Position numbers and translations under genes: made by a program. From Peribacillus frigoritolerans (GTDB lineage Bacteria; Bacillota; Bacilli; Bacillales; DSM-1321), in contig NZ_CP158190.1 of the NCBI RefSeq assembly GCF_040250305.1, positions 4,930,001 through 4,994,000 of the forward strand: DNA of 64,000 nucleotides, given 5' to 3'. Shown piece after piece: positions 48,255 to 59,799 of this stretch (the first letter of the stretch is position 1; each line of letters starts with the position of its first letter). The notes beneath the pieces are model-generated. The model did no database searches, was not told the DNA's origin, and saw nothing but the letters and a program-made list of their open reading frames with translations.

Positions 48255-48322
48255 AAAAAAAGAGACCATAAATGCACATTATCGAATTAACGATAACGCA
48301 TTCATGGTCTCTCCTGTTCTCC
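48255..48322 (-). promoter_or_regulatory. GlpP-controlled leader terminator of glpD
   Basis: Minus strand: GGAGAACAGGAGA (48310-48322) starts a long stem (AGAGACCATGAATGC pairing with GTGCATTTATGGTCTC) followed by TTTTTTTG. It matches the glpFK leader and fits a terminator relieved by GlpP with glycerol-3-phosphate. Confidence 0.8.
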
Positions 48323-48345
48323 GGCCGAGTTATTAACTTGATTTC

Positions 48346-48374
48346 ATTATAGCATACTCCAGCTCATTTGAGAA
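48346..48374 (-). promoter_or_regulatory. promoter of glpD
   Basis: Minus strand TATAAT with the extended TGC motif and a weak -35 TTCTCA at 17 bp. The transcript would start near CAAGTTAATA. Confidence 0.65.
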
Positions 48375-48391
48375 AGAATACATCTTGTTTT

Positions 48392-49903
<1,512 letters not shown>

Positions 49904-50728
49904 TTAACTAGCGATATTTCTGCTATCCAATTCATGTGACTGTTTTTTACCAAAAGCATAGGCTACTATCAATAGTACCAGGCTTGCACCCATAACAGAC
50001 CAAAATCCTGCCGTTATTTCCCCCATAAAGAATGCTTTATAACAAACGGCACCAAGTGAACCCCCTACAATCGGTCCAACGACCGGAATCCATGAATAGC
50101 CCCAGTTGGAATTGCCTTTACCAGGTATCGGCAGCAAAAAGTGAGCGATGCGCGGCCCCAGGTCGCGGGCCGGGTTAATGGCGTATCCTGTCGTTCCCCC
50201 AAGTGACATCCCGATCACGACAATCAATAACCCGACTGCGAATGGGTTTAGACCCTCTGTAAAATCATTGGCCCCTATAAATAATAGACCAAGAATAAGG
50301 ATGAAAGTTCCAATCATCTCACTTAATAGATTTGAAAATGTGTGCGGGATTGCAGGTGAAGTCGCGAATACACCAAGCTTCGCCCCTGGATCATCCGTAG
50401 CTTTCCAGTGTGGCAAATAGTGCAGGAATACTAGAGTTGCGCCGAGAATCGCGCCAATCATCTGGGCAACGATGTAACCGGGCACATCACTCCATGGAAA
50501 TTCTCCAATAATGGCAAACCCTACTGTGACCGCCGGGTTTAAATGCGCCCCGCTTATGGAACCGACTGCAAAAACACCCATGGTAACAGCCAATCCCCAC
50601 GCAATCGTGATAACGATCCAGCCGGCATCTTTTGCATAGGAACCCTTTAAGGATGAACCTGCCCCAATACCTGCTCCGAATAAAACTAATATCATCGTGC
50701 CTAACACTTCTCCCCAAAATGGAGTCAT
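49904..50728 (-). CDS. glpF: glycerol uptake facilitator GlpF
   Basis: 274-aa aquaglyceroporin with six segments and both NPA loops (GAHLNPAVTVG and AINPARDLGPR; the Asp after the second marks a glycerol channel). First gene of glpF-glpK, behind a leader with GlpP antiterminator and a CcpA site. Confidence 0.96.
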   Translation of the reverse strand: MTPFWGEVLGTMILVLFGAGIGAGSSLKGSYAKDAGWIVITIAWGLAVTMGVFAVGSISGAHLNPAVTVGFAIIGEFPWSDVPGYIVAQMIGAILGATLVFLHYLPHWKATDDPGAKLGVFATSPAIPHTFSNLLSEMIGTFILILGLLFIGANDFTEGLNPFAVGLLIVVIGMSLGGTTGYAINPARDLGPRIAHFLLPIPGKGNSNWGYSWIPVVGPIVGGSLGAVCYKAFFMGEITAGFWSVMGASLVLLIVAYAFGKKQSHELDSRNIAS

Positions 50729-50772
50729 GATAAAACCCCTCCCCTGATAATTTTTTAAACCTTGCCAACAAA

Positions 50773-50846
50773 TAAAAGGAGATCCACAGCAGAACTATCT
50801 TCATAAAAAAATTATGAATAGATCTGTTGTGAATCTCCTAGTCTCC
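50773..50846 (-). promoter_or_regulatory. GlpP-controlled leader terminator of glpFK
   Basis: Minus strand: GGAGACTAGGAGA (50834-50846) begins a long stem GGAGATTCACAACAGAT pairing to ATAGTTCTGCTGTGGATCTCC-type arm, followed by TTTTATTT. Shares GGAGANNAGGAGA and the upstream CAAGTTAATA with the glpD leader. Confidence 0.8.
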
Positions 50847-50872
50847 GTCACATATATTAACTTGTACTGTAA

Positions 50873-50901
50873 AATATACTAGGTTATGAAAACGCTGTCA
50901 A
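50873..50901 (-). promoter_or_regulatory. SigA promoter of glpFK
   Basis: Perfect -35 TTGACA, 17-nt spacer, TATATT on the minus strand. Confidence 0.85.
50887..50900 (-). promoter_or_regulatory. CcpA binding site (cre) of glpFK
   Basis: Minus strand TGACAGCGTTTTCA, a perfect match to TGWNANCGNTNWCA, overlapping the -35 region; implies catabolite repression of glycerol uptake. Confidence 0.85.
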
Positions 50902-50953
50902 TAATTTGTGAAAAATTAATCTATTTTTCTGTAATTTTTTTCAATTTTCCCTA

Positions 50954-51499
50954 TTAGACGATATCCCATAATTCAGTTTTTGAAGTGGTGATTGACGAGG
51001 CGCCGGCATCAAGGGCATTCAGGACTTCATCCGAAGTACGTATGAGGCCACCTGCAAATATCGGTGTCTGCAATCGTTCCTTCACTTCTTTTATCATCCA
51101 TGGCATAGCGCCCGGCAATACTTCGATATAATCCGGCTTGGTTTTCTGCACCAGCTTATAGCTTTTCTCAAGCGCATGTGAGTCTATTAAAAAGATTCGC
51201 TGGATGGCAATGACCCCCTTTTGCTTCGCCTTCAATATAACGCTTGATTTAGTCGAAATCAGCCCATAGGGGTTATATTCCTGACAAATGAATTCTGTCG
51301 CGTACTCATCACTTCTTATGCCATGGATCAAATCGACATGATAAATCATTTTCTTATTATGCTGCTTTGCCATCATACTTACATTTTTCAATTGTGAGAT
51401 ATGCAAATCAAGAAACACACCTATTTCATAGGAACTTTCTAGAAATCTTTCAAAATCCTTCATGCTTGCTGAAGCAGGCAAAATCTTCTGATCCATCAT
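50954..51499 (-). CDS. glpP: glycerol operon antiterminator GlpP
   Basis: 181-aa RNA-binding protein. Seen: KKMIYHVDLIHGIRSDEYATE, LISTKSSVILKAKQKG and FLIDSHALEKS, as in B. subtilis GlpP. Binds leader RNA of glpFK and glpD with glycerol-3-phosphate. ATG at 51499 after GAGGAGG; a second ATG adjoins. Directly upstream of glpF; the whole glp set is contiguous here. Confidence 0.94.
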   Translation of the reverse strand: MMDQKILPASASMKDFERFLESSYEIGVFLDLHISQLKNVSMMAKQHNKKMIYHVDLIHGIRSDEYATEFICQEYNPYGLISTKSSVILKAKQKGVIAIQRIFLIDSHALEKSYKLVQKTKPDYIEVLPGAMPWMIKEVKERLQTPIFAGGLIRTSDEVLNALDAGASSITTSKTELWDIV

Positions 51500-51669
51500 T
51501 ATCCTCCTCATTCCCAGAAAAACTCAAAACTTCAAGTCATTTAGTATATTTTAAAGAGCTTGATTTATCAAACACATTTTTTTCATGAACCATGTCATCT
51601 TAACACTATCATACCTGGCACACCCTTTATAGATTGCGGCTAAGGATATATGTAAAATATCCCCTTAAA

Positions 51670-52089
51670 TCATAAAGAAAGTTTCATTTTCAATGCTCCT
51701 TCGACGAGTTCATACAATTTAATTGTGCCAATGGGAATTTTTCGCACGATGCTCCAAGCATTAACATTCATTTTGATCGCTCTTTTTTCATATTCAAAAA
51801 ATGGCGGTCTGTTAAATATCCTTTGGTTGATGAAATTCCTGTCAATGGGTTCCATTTCCACTAATTCAAATGAAATTGTTCTTTTTTCCACATGAACCGG
51901 TTTCAATGTAATCCGGAAAGCTACGTCTCTCTTAAACATCATTTTTTTCACTTCCATCGTTCCGGAAAGCACAATATGCTTAGGCGTAATCTTGACTTTA
52001 ATATCCTGACCATATGATTTCATTTTTATGATTCTCTCTATCATGGCTTCAGTTACCGTTATCGGTATGCCGCTTTTGAATGGACTCAT
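51670..52089 (-). CDS. conserved protein of unknown function, beta-rich
   Basis: 139-aa basic protein. Alternating hydrophobic strands (VKITPKHIVLSGTMEV, FRITLKPVHVEKRTISFELV) suggest a lipid-binding-like DUF2993 fold, but I cannot confirm the family. No signal peptide. Stands alone between glpP and the SAM riboswitch. Unusually basic C-terminus (ALKMKLSL). Confidence 0.6.
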   Translation of the reverse strand: MSPFKSGIPITVTEAMIERIIKMKSYGQDIKVKITPKHIVLSGTMEVKKMMFKRDVAFRITLKPVHVEKRTISFELVEMEPIDRNFINQRIFNRPPFFEYEKRAIKMNVNAWSIVRKIPIGTIKLYELVEGALKMKLSL

Positions 52090-52195
52090 CCTTGCATTCC
52101 CTCCCCACTCAAAGCATATGCCGGATTACCTGATGCCGTTAACATTTAAGCGTGAATTAATAAACGGTATATTCTAAATATTCAACCTCCAACTC

Positions 52196-52224
52196 TTGAC
52201 CTTTATAAAAACTACCTGTATAGT
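52196..52224 (+). promoter_or_regulatory. promoter of the SAM-riboswitch transcript
   Basis: TTGACC, 17-nt spacer, TATAGT, 21 bp before the aptamer. Confidence 0.8.
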
Positions 52225-52245
52225 CATAATTAATTTAATAGACAA

Positions 52246-52350
52246 CTCTTATCCAGAGAGGTGGAGGGACTGGCCCTTTGATGCCTCAGCAACAGACTAT
52301 TCATGTACTGTGCTAATTCCAGAAGTGTAAAAACTTGAAGATAAGAAGAG
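52246..52350 (+). promoter_or_regulatory. SAM-I (S-box) riboswitch aptamer
   Basis: CTCTTATC...GATAAGAAGAG closing stem, the hallmark AGAGAGGTGGAGGGACTGGC with GATGCCTCAGCAAC and the junction pattern of the S-box. Binds S-adenosylmethionine and shuts off the gene below. Confidence 0.93.
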
Positions 52351-52368
52351 TATATAGCTTTGTTGCCA

Positions 52369-52403
52369 ACACCTCTTCTTATCTTTAAGAAGAGGTTTTT
52401 TAT
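52369..52403 (+). terminator. riboswitch expression-platform terminator
   Basis: Stem ACCTCTTCTTA / TAAGAAGAGGT followed by TTTTTT; its left arm shares the AGAAG/CTTCT sequence with the closing stem of the aptamer, allowing the switch. Confidence 0.9.
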
Positions 52404-52429
52404 TTTTAAAAGGAAAGAAGGAATGCAAC

Positions 52430-53533
52430 ATGTCAATCACATTAACGAAAGCGCCATTCAGGGCCGATCACGTCGGAAGTTTATTAAGACCGGAACGTTT
52501 ACATATTGCCAGAAAGCAATTTAGGGAGGGTACCCTTTCAGCAGAGCGGCTTCGTGAAATTGAAACCGAAGAAATCAAACGGATTGTCGATAAACAAATT
52601 GAAGTTGGTTTAGAGGCCGTTACGGACGGTGAGTTCAGACGAACATGGTGGCACTTTGACTTCCTCGAACATTTAAATGGCATCGAGGGTTATGTAACTG
52701 AAAAAGGCCTCACATTCGATGGTGTGGAAACAGAGAGATATAATGTTCGCAATATCGCGAAGGTTTCATTCAACCCTGAACATCCCTTCATTCGTGATTT
52801 CATTGAATTGGACAAAATCGTGAACGGACGTGCCGTTGCCAAACAAACCATTCCCAGTCCGAATCAATTATTTGCTGCAGGCATTCATAATGAAGACATC
52901 TACCCTGATATTGAAGATTATGCAAATGATATCATCAAGGCGTATCAGCATGCTTTGAAAGCCTTTTATGAAGCAGGTGTGCGTTATCTTCAATTGGATG
53001 ATGTATATATTGCCAGGCTTTCAGCTCCAGATTTCCAGTTCAAAGATGGAAAATATACGAGGGAACAGTTAATTGATCTTGCACTTCGTGTCATTAATGG
53101 CGCATTGGAAGGAAAACCAGAAGACCTTGTCGTCACTACCCATCTATGTCGTGGAAACTACCAGTCGACATGGGCGTTTGAAGGAAGCTATGCCCATATC
53201 GCCCCAACTTTATTGGCAAAAGAAAAAGTGGATGGATTCTTCTTGGAATATGATGATCAACGCTCAGGGGATTTCAAACCATTGGAATACATTCCAAATG
53301 GCGGGGCACGGGTCGTATTGGGTGTCGTCACTTCAAAAAATGGAGAAATCGAAGAAAAGGAAGCAGTTAAGGCTCGCATCAAGGAAGCGTCAGACTTCGT
53401 TCCTCTCGAACAATTATGCTTAAGCCCGCAATGCGGCTTCGCCTCCACCCATCACGGCAACAAGCTAACGGAAGAACAGCAATGGGAAAAGCTGAAATTC
53501 GTCGTTGATATAGCAAAAGAAGTATGGGAGTGA
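52430..53533 (+). CDS. MetE-like methionine synthase, YxjG/YxjH type
   Basis: 367-aa C-terminal-MetE-only protein (no N-terminal folate domain). Zinc ligands in THLCRGNYQS and CLSPQCGFAST and the barrel motif VTDGEFRRTWWH are seen. It transfers a methyl group to homocysteine or selenohomocysteine-like acceptors; the exact donor is not settled in the family. Under SAM riboswitch control, which confirms a methionine role. Confidence 0.88.
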   Translation: MSITLTKAPFRADHVGSLLRPERLHIARKQFREGTLSAERLREIETEEIKRIVDKQIEVGLEAVTDGEFRRTWWHFDFLEHLNGIEGYVTEKGLTFDGVETERYNVRNIAKVSFNPEHPFIRDFIELDKIVNGRAVAKQTIPSPNQLFAAGIHNEDIYPDIEDYANDIIKAYQHALKAFYEAGVRYLQLDDVYIARLSAPDFQFKDGKYTREQLIDLALRVINGALEGKPEDLVVTTHLCRGNYQSTWAFEGSYAHIAPTLLAKEKVDGFFLEYDDQRSGDFKPLEYIPNGGARVVLGVVTSKNGEIEEKEAVKARIKEASDFVPLEQLCLSPQCGFASTHHGNKLTEEQQWEKLKFVVDIAKEVWE

Positions 53534-53574
53534 TTTTTTTCCGAAAACTTTAATTCTGATTTACAAGATTCAAC

Positions 53575-53613
53575 AACCTAATCGGCATTAGATAAGTGTG
53601 CCGATTAGGTTTA
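53575..53613 (+). terminator. intrinsic terminator
   Basis: 13-bp perfect stem AACCTAATCGGCA / TGCCGATTAGGTT with T-rich end. Confidence 0.85.
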
Positions 53614-53688
53614 TACTATATAAAAAACGTAAAAGACATTCAAAGCCGAAAGCAACAAAAAAAGAACGCTCACCAGCACGTCCCCTTT

Positions 53689-54213
53689 TTACTTGCAACT
53701 ATCATCATCATCCATTTTCTTCACAAATATATCATCCGTCACCCTATCTTCCAGCTTGTTCCTCAAGGCCAATTCCGCAGCCTTCCCATCACTAGGCGAC
53801 CCGTCCGAGAAATACATCGGAAACAAGGAGAAAAACAAAACATAAAAAGAAAAATAGATAAATTGATACCAGATTACCGAGCTGTCCAGGATATTCTGAT
53901 ACACTAAGCTATATATGATCAGCATGCTGACTAAATTAAAGATAGCCCCCCCTAAATAAATCAGCGTATTCGTCAATCGATTATCATGTTTCAATCCCTT
54001 GAACTCGCAAGTCCCATTCCAAAAATAATATTTCCTTACTTCTATGTTCCGAAAGGCGAAAATTTTATTGCCACAACCGATCAAGATTTTCTTTTCTGAT
54101 CCCCCAAAGATCGTAACAAAGAAAATATGCCCGCTCAAATGTATCAGCGTAACGATCGGCATGATCAAAAAAAAGGAAAATAGAAATTTAATGATATCAG
54201 AGAGACCAAACAT
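53689..54213 (-). CDS. M50-like membrane protein lacking catalytic Glu
   Basis: 174-aa protein with four predicted segments. Segment 1 carries His25-Leu-Ser-Gly-His29, where M50 site-2 proteases have HExxH, so the catalytic Glu is missing. The C-terminal DGSPSDGKAAEL resembles the M50 zinc-ligand motif (LDG). Probably an inactive homologue with a binding role (inference). Monocistronic; ATG after AAGGAGG. Confidence 0.6.
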   Translation of the reverse strand: MFGLSDIIKFLFSFFLIMPIVTLIHLSGHIFFVTIFGGSEKKILIGCGNKIFAFRNIEVRKYYFWNGTCEFKGLKHDNRLTNTLIYLGGAIFNLVSMLIIYSLVYQNILDSSVIWYQFIYFSFYVLFFSLFPMYFSDGSPSDGKAAELALRNKLEDRVTDDIFVKKMDDDDSCK

Positions 54214-54637
54214 GTTTAAGCAACCCTCCTTACTAGAGCAATTTTCTTAACAGGATGCTACTCTGATACCCTGCCCACACTAGTTATAACTAGTAAATTT
54301 TCACAGTGGTCATATGTTGCTTTCCACAAGTGCTAAGAGGATAATTTGTTCTCTTCTGCTTAATCCGGGCTGTTTCCAACTTAATTTGGTCTGACATCAG
54401 GGTTTTTTAGACTATCTCCTGCTTAATTCGACCTTCCTCCGATTATTTCGACCTATCTCCAGCTTAATTCGACCTTCCACCGATTAATTCGACCTATCTC
54501 CTGCTTATTTCGTCCTTCCTCCGATTATTTCGACCTATCTCAGCTTTATCCGTCCTTCCTCCTGCTTTTTCTGGCCTTCAAAAAAAGCTATCTCCTTCCA
54601 AATAAATTTAGAATAGTGATAGCCTTTACATCTTTAT
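54214..54637. other. 424-bp intergenic region with tandem repeats
   Basis: Apart from the 54412-54575 repeat and degenerate units before it, no gene or terminator was recognised. Confidence 0.6.
54412..54575. repeat. 41-bp dimeric tandem repeat, four copies
   Basis: Alternating units of about 21 and 20 bp: CTATCTCCTGCTTAATTCGAC-like (first 20 bases) and CTTCCTCCGATTATTTCGAC-like. The pair is repeated four times with decay at the 3' end; degenerate units are visible upstream from 54350. Not coding. Confidence 0.85.
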
Positions 54638-55738
54638 TTAGCGATTGGGGGTGCGAAGAATTTCTGCGTTGTTTTGTCCTGGCCTCAAGCCTGTATGTTT
54701 ATATTCAGGGGTGAAAACCGATGTTTTGAATGGGCAGGCGATTTGCTTCTGGACATTTCCTTTTCCGTCAGGTACCTCGACGATCATTCCCCTTTCCTTC
54801 AATTGGGGGTGTTCGGCCGCTTCGGTGAAGGTCAGCACTGGTTCTGCACAGGCCTCGAAATCAGCGAATATTTCCTGCCATTCATGAAAATCTCTTTCAA
54901 GGAAAGCCAGTCGGATGGCCGTTTTAAATCTAATTCCGCTTTCTTCATCGCTTTTCATGCTGAGGTCATACAATTCGGGTGCACCGATTGCTTCGCATAA
55001 TGCTTTTCGAAATGGGGGCTCAAGGCTCCCTACCGAAAAATGGCGTCCATCTTTCGTTTCGTAAAAGTCATAAAAGGATCCTCCGTTTAACATCATTTTT
55101 TCTGGTTCAAGCTCGAGGCCCCCTTGTAAATTCAAAGGTGCGGATATGGCATTCAAGGCAAAACTGCAGTCGGTCATGCTGATGTCGATGGCTTGGCCGA
55201 ATCCCGTTCTTTCCCTGTGAATGACTGCAGATAATATACCGATAACAGCATGCAATGAGCCTCCGGCAAGATCTGCTATTTGGGTTCCGTTTTTTGCCGG
55301 TCCGCCCTTTTTCGTACCGGAATAGCCTGATAAGCCTGCAATTGAAATATAATTGATATCATGTCCCGGTCGGTCTTTATAGGGACCAGTCTGGCCGAAT
55401 CCCGTGATGGAACAGTAAATCAGCTTTGGATTGATCGATTTTAATGCCTCATACCCCAGTCCCAGACGTTCCATGACACCTGGACGGAATTGTTCAATGA
55501 CGATATCGTATTCCTTCACTAGGTTTTTTACAGATTCGATTGACTCAGATTGTTTTAAATCCAGTGTGATCGACTTCTTCGATCTATTAAGATATTGGTT
55601 CACACCCCATGAATCCTTTGCTCCCGGCCTCTCTACCTTCAATACATCCGCTCCTAAATCCGCAAGCATCAAAGTGGCATATGGGCCTGGCAGTAACGTT
55701 GAAAAGTCCAATACTTTTAAATGAGTCAATAAGGTCAT
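54638..55738 (-). CDS. family III CoA-transferase (alpha-methylacyl-CoA racemase-like)
   Basis: 366-aa CaiB/BaiF protein. Seen: VLDFSTLLPGPYATLMLADLG, VIEQFRPGVMERLG, SITGFGQTGPYKDRPGHDIN with the Asp used in catalysis. Pattern is close to alpha-methylacyl-CoA racemases. ATG at 55738 follows AGGGAAGG; a start 8 codons upstream (55762) is possible. Physiological substrate unknown. Confidence 0.87.
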   Translation of the reverse strand: MTLLTHLKVLDFSTLLPGPYATLMLADLGADVLKVERPGAKDSWGVNQYLNRSKKSITLDLKQSESIESVKNLVKEYDIVIEQFRPGVMERLGLGYEALKSINPKLIYCSITGFGQTGPYKDRPGHDINYISIAGLSGYSGTKKGGPAKNGTQIADLAGGSLHAVIGILSAVIHRERTGFGQAIDISMTDCSFALNAISAPLNLQGGLELEPEKMMLNGGSFYDFYETKDGRHFSVGSLEPPFRKALCEAIGAPELYDLSMKSDEESGIRFKTAIRLAFLERDFHEWQEIFADFEACAEPVLTFTEAAEHPQLKERGMIVEVPDGKGNVQKQIACPFKTSVFTPEYKHTGLRPGQNNAEILRTPNR

Positions 55739-55873
55739 CAGCCGTGCACCTTCCCTTTCCATTGAAAATATTAAAAGCTTTCCCCGTCGTTCTGTACATT
55801 CAATTTAGCAGAGATTACGATTATCATATAACACCTCTCATCGAATATGTATAAATTTCCATTTAACAAAAAT

Positions 55874-55904
55874 AAAAAGCTAGGAATCGGCTTCCTAGCT
55901 TTTT
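55874..55904. terminator. hairpin upstream of the CoA-transferase
   Basis: Stem AAAAGCTAGGAA / TTCCTAGCTTTT with T-runs on both strands. Confidence 0.85.
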
Positions 55905-55927
55905 GATGATGAGCATAACAAGTAAAT

Positions 55928-55957
55928 GCCGGACAATTCAATACTGCATTGTCCGGC
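55928..55957 (-). terminator. hairpin downstream of the amino acid permease
   Basis: Perfect stem GCCGGACAAT / ATTGTCCGGC, 21 bp after the permease stop; no clear T-run, so it may act with the hairpin at 55874. Confidence 0.65.
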
Positions 55958-55977
55958 TGATTTCACTTTAAGGTTGT

Positions 55978-57459
55978 TCATTCATATTTTTTGTCAAAGT
56001 CAAATTCGACTTCATCAAGTTTAACGAATTTAGTTTTTCTTATCAGTTTATAGCCAAACCATAGACCAAGGAAAAGCGGGATTCCCAGGTATGCTGCTAT
56101 AACACTGCCCCAATCGATCTGGTCTGAGAAAAAGGCTTGGATATTTTGGGACAGGATGACGATCATGCCAATTAATATGGCAAAGATCGGACCTATCGGG
56201 AACCATAATGCCTTATATGGCAGCTTCTCCAATGAATGGCCTTGAGCGATGAATGCTTTCCGGAAACGGTAATGGCTGATGGAAATGCCCAGCCAAAAGA
56301 TGAATCCTGTAATTCCAATGGCATTCATTAACCAAATATACACTTTACCATCACCGAATACGGAGGCTAAAAAGGCAAGCATGCCGATGGAACATGTCAA
56401 AATCATGCCTGCAACCGGTACTCCGCGTTTATTAAGTTTTGCAAAAATACGCGGTGCTTGTCCATCTTTTGCCATTGAATATAACATACGCGTAGATGCA
56501 TATAGACTGGAGTTACCTGCAGATAATACTGCTGTTAAAATGACGGCATTCATAAGCGAAGCAGCAAAGGCCACTCCAGCTTTTTCAAAAATGAGTGTGA
56601 ATGGACTTACCATGACGTTATCACCTTGTAAACTTGGATTCGTATAAGGGATAAGCAGTCCTATTACGAAGATTGCAAATACGTAAAAGAGCAGGATTCT
56701 CCAGAATACACTTTTAATGGCCTTCGGTATATTCCTTGCTGGATCTTCACTCTCACCGGCAGCAACACCGACAATTTCAGTACCTTGAAAAGAAAAGCCA
56801 GCCGCTATGAATACAATGAAGACACCCATGAACCCACCCGGGAAAGGAGCCTCATCGACGGTGAAGTTTTTAAAACCTACTGCTTCGCCGCCCATAATGC
56901 CGACGATCATTAGCAGCCCGACGATTATAAAAATAACGATGGCCGTGACTTTTATGAAGGAAAACCAGTATTCCCCTTCACCATATCCTTTAACGGATAA
57001 ATAGTTCAATAGGAAAATGAGCACCAAGAATGATGAACTCCACAACAATGATGGACTATTCGGAAACCAGAATTTCATGATCATTGTCGAGGCTGCCAAC
57101 TCTGCAGCTATCGTCATCGACCAATTGAACCAATACGTCCATCCCAAGGCAAATCCAAATGCCGGATCGACGAACTTCGACCCATAGGTACTGAAAGAGC
57201 CGCTTGTCGGCATGAATGCTGCCAATTCCCCTAAGCTCGTCATCACAAAGTACACCATTGCCCCAACTAAGGCATAAGCAAGTAATGCTCCGCCTGGCCC
57301 AGCTGTATGAATGGCTGCCCCGCTGCTGAGGAACAGCCCGGTGCCAATAGCCCCTCCAATGGAAATCATCGTTAAATGGCGGGATTTTAAACCGCGCTTT
57401 AATCCTTGTTCTTCTTGCTTTGGAGGATGCAAGATGTCATTTTCTTGTTTTGGTATCAT
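55978..57459 (-). CDS. amino acid permease (APC superfamily, AAT/LysP-like)
   Basis: 493-aa transporter with 12 predicted segments. The AAT family N-terminus (LKRGLKSRHLTMISIGGAIG) and the sixth-segment GFSFQGTEIVGVAAGESEDP are present, closest in pattern to lysine-type permeases. Substrate inferred only. A near-perfect cre site sits 20 bp before the ATG (57479-57492). Followed by two hairpins. Confidence 0.88.
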   Translation of the reverse strand: MIPKQENDILHPPKQEEQGLKRGLKSRHLTMISIGGAIGTGLFLSSGAAIHTAGPGGALLAYALVGAMVYFVMTSLGELAAFMPTSGSFSTYGSKFVDPAFGFALGWTYWFNWSMTIAAELAASTMIMKFWFPNSPSLLWSSSFLVLIFLLNYLSVKGYGEGEYWFSFIKVTAIVIFIIVGLLMIVGIMGGEAVGFKNFTVDEAPFPGGFMGVFIVFIAAGFSFQGTEIVGVAAGESEDPARNIPKAIKSVFWRILLFYVFAIFVIGLLIPYTNPSLQGDNVMVSPFTLIFEKAGVAFAASLMNAVILTAVLSAGNSSLYASTRMLYSMAKDGQAPRIFAKLNKRGVPVAGMILTCSIGMLAFLASVFGDGKVYIWLMNAIGITGFIFWLGISISHYRFRKAFIAQGHSLEKLPYKALWFPIGPIFAILIGMIVILSQNIQAFFSDQIDWGSVIAAYLGIPLFLGLWFGYKLIRKTKFVKLDEVEFDFDKKYE

Positions 57460-57478
57460 AAATTTTCATCCCTTTCTA

Positions 57479-57492
57479 TATAAGCGCTTTCA
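57479..57492 (-). promoter_or_regulatory. CcpA-type cre near the permease start
   Basis: Minus strand TGAAAGCGCTTATA, one mismatch to TGWNANCGNTNWCA. Confidence 0.55.
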
Positions 57493-57660
57493 TATATGGG
57501 GAAATCCATTTAATAAATTTTCCTATTTCATAGACTTTCAAATAGACCTAATTTACAATTCGAATTCCTTTTCTGAATATATGCAATTTTCATGCCAGAT
57601 TTACAAAGCGCAATATTCAACAAATTATCAAAAAAAAATGCCTTCAATAGACAAATTTCT

Positions 57661-57724
57661 TTGCACTTTACGCCATGTTTTTTTGCACATTATGCCATGT
57701 TTTTTTGCACATTTATTCATTTGG
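57661..57724. repeat. 22-bp tandem repeat, 2.5 copies
   Basis: Units at 57661, 57683 and 57705 with core TTGCACATTATGCCATG then a T-run. Lies upstream of the protease. Confidence 0.7.
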
Positions 57725-57875
57725 TTTAATTTAAATACATTCCAAATATTACTAAAAGAATATATTCAAAGAATATTTCTATTAAAATCCATTTTTCTCC
57801 ATTTTATTCCTTTAAATGTCATATTTTTTGCGAGTTTTCTCCATTTGATAATAATATGAAACGATGTAAAAATGA

Positions 57876-59528
<1,653 letters not shown>

Positions 59529-59548
59529 GAGATTTACCTATATAAAAC

Positions 59549-59584
59549 ACCTCCCTAGCCCACCTCTAGCGGAGGTTTTTTTTC
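59549..59584 (+). terminator. intrinsic terminator of the protease gene
   Basis: Stem ACCTCCCTAG / CTAGCGGAGGT followed by TTTTTTTT. Confidence 0.85.
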
Positions 59585-59799
59585 TTATGCGGGGCTATCC
59601 CGATCATTTGAGCAGTTCGCCGCCTTTTTTCGGCCTTCATGTGAAGAATTCCGTCCTTTGGTACGGGGAGAGCCTCAATAAAAACAATCTTGTCGTTTGC
59701 TAAAAATGATTAATTCCGTAAAATAGTTGCTTTTCTTCTTATTAACTGTCAAGCTTAGATGATCTGGACTATATTGAATAGAACAAGTAGGTGACGAAC

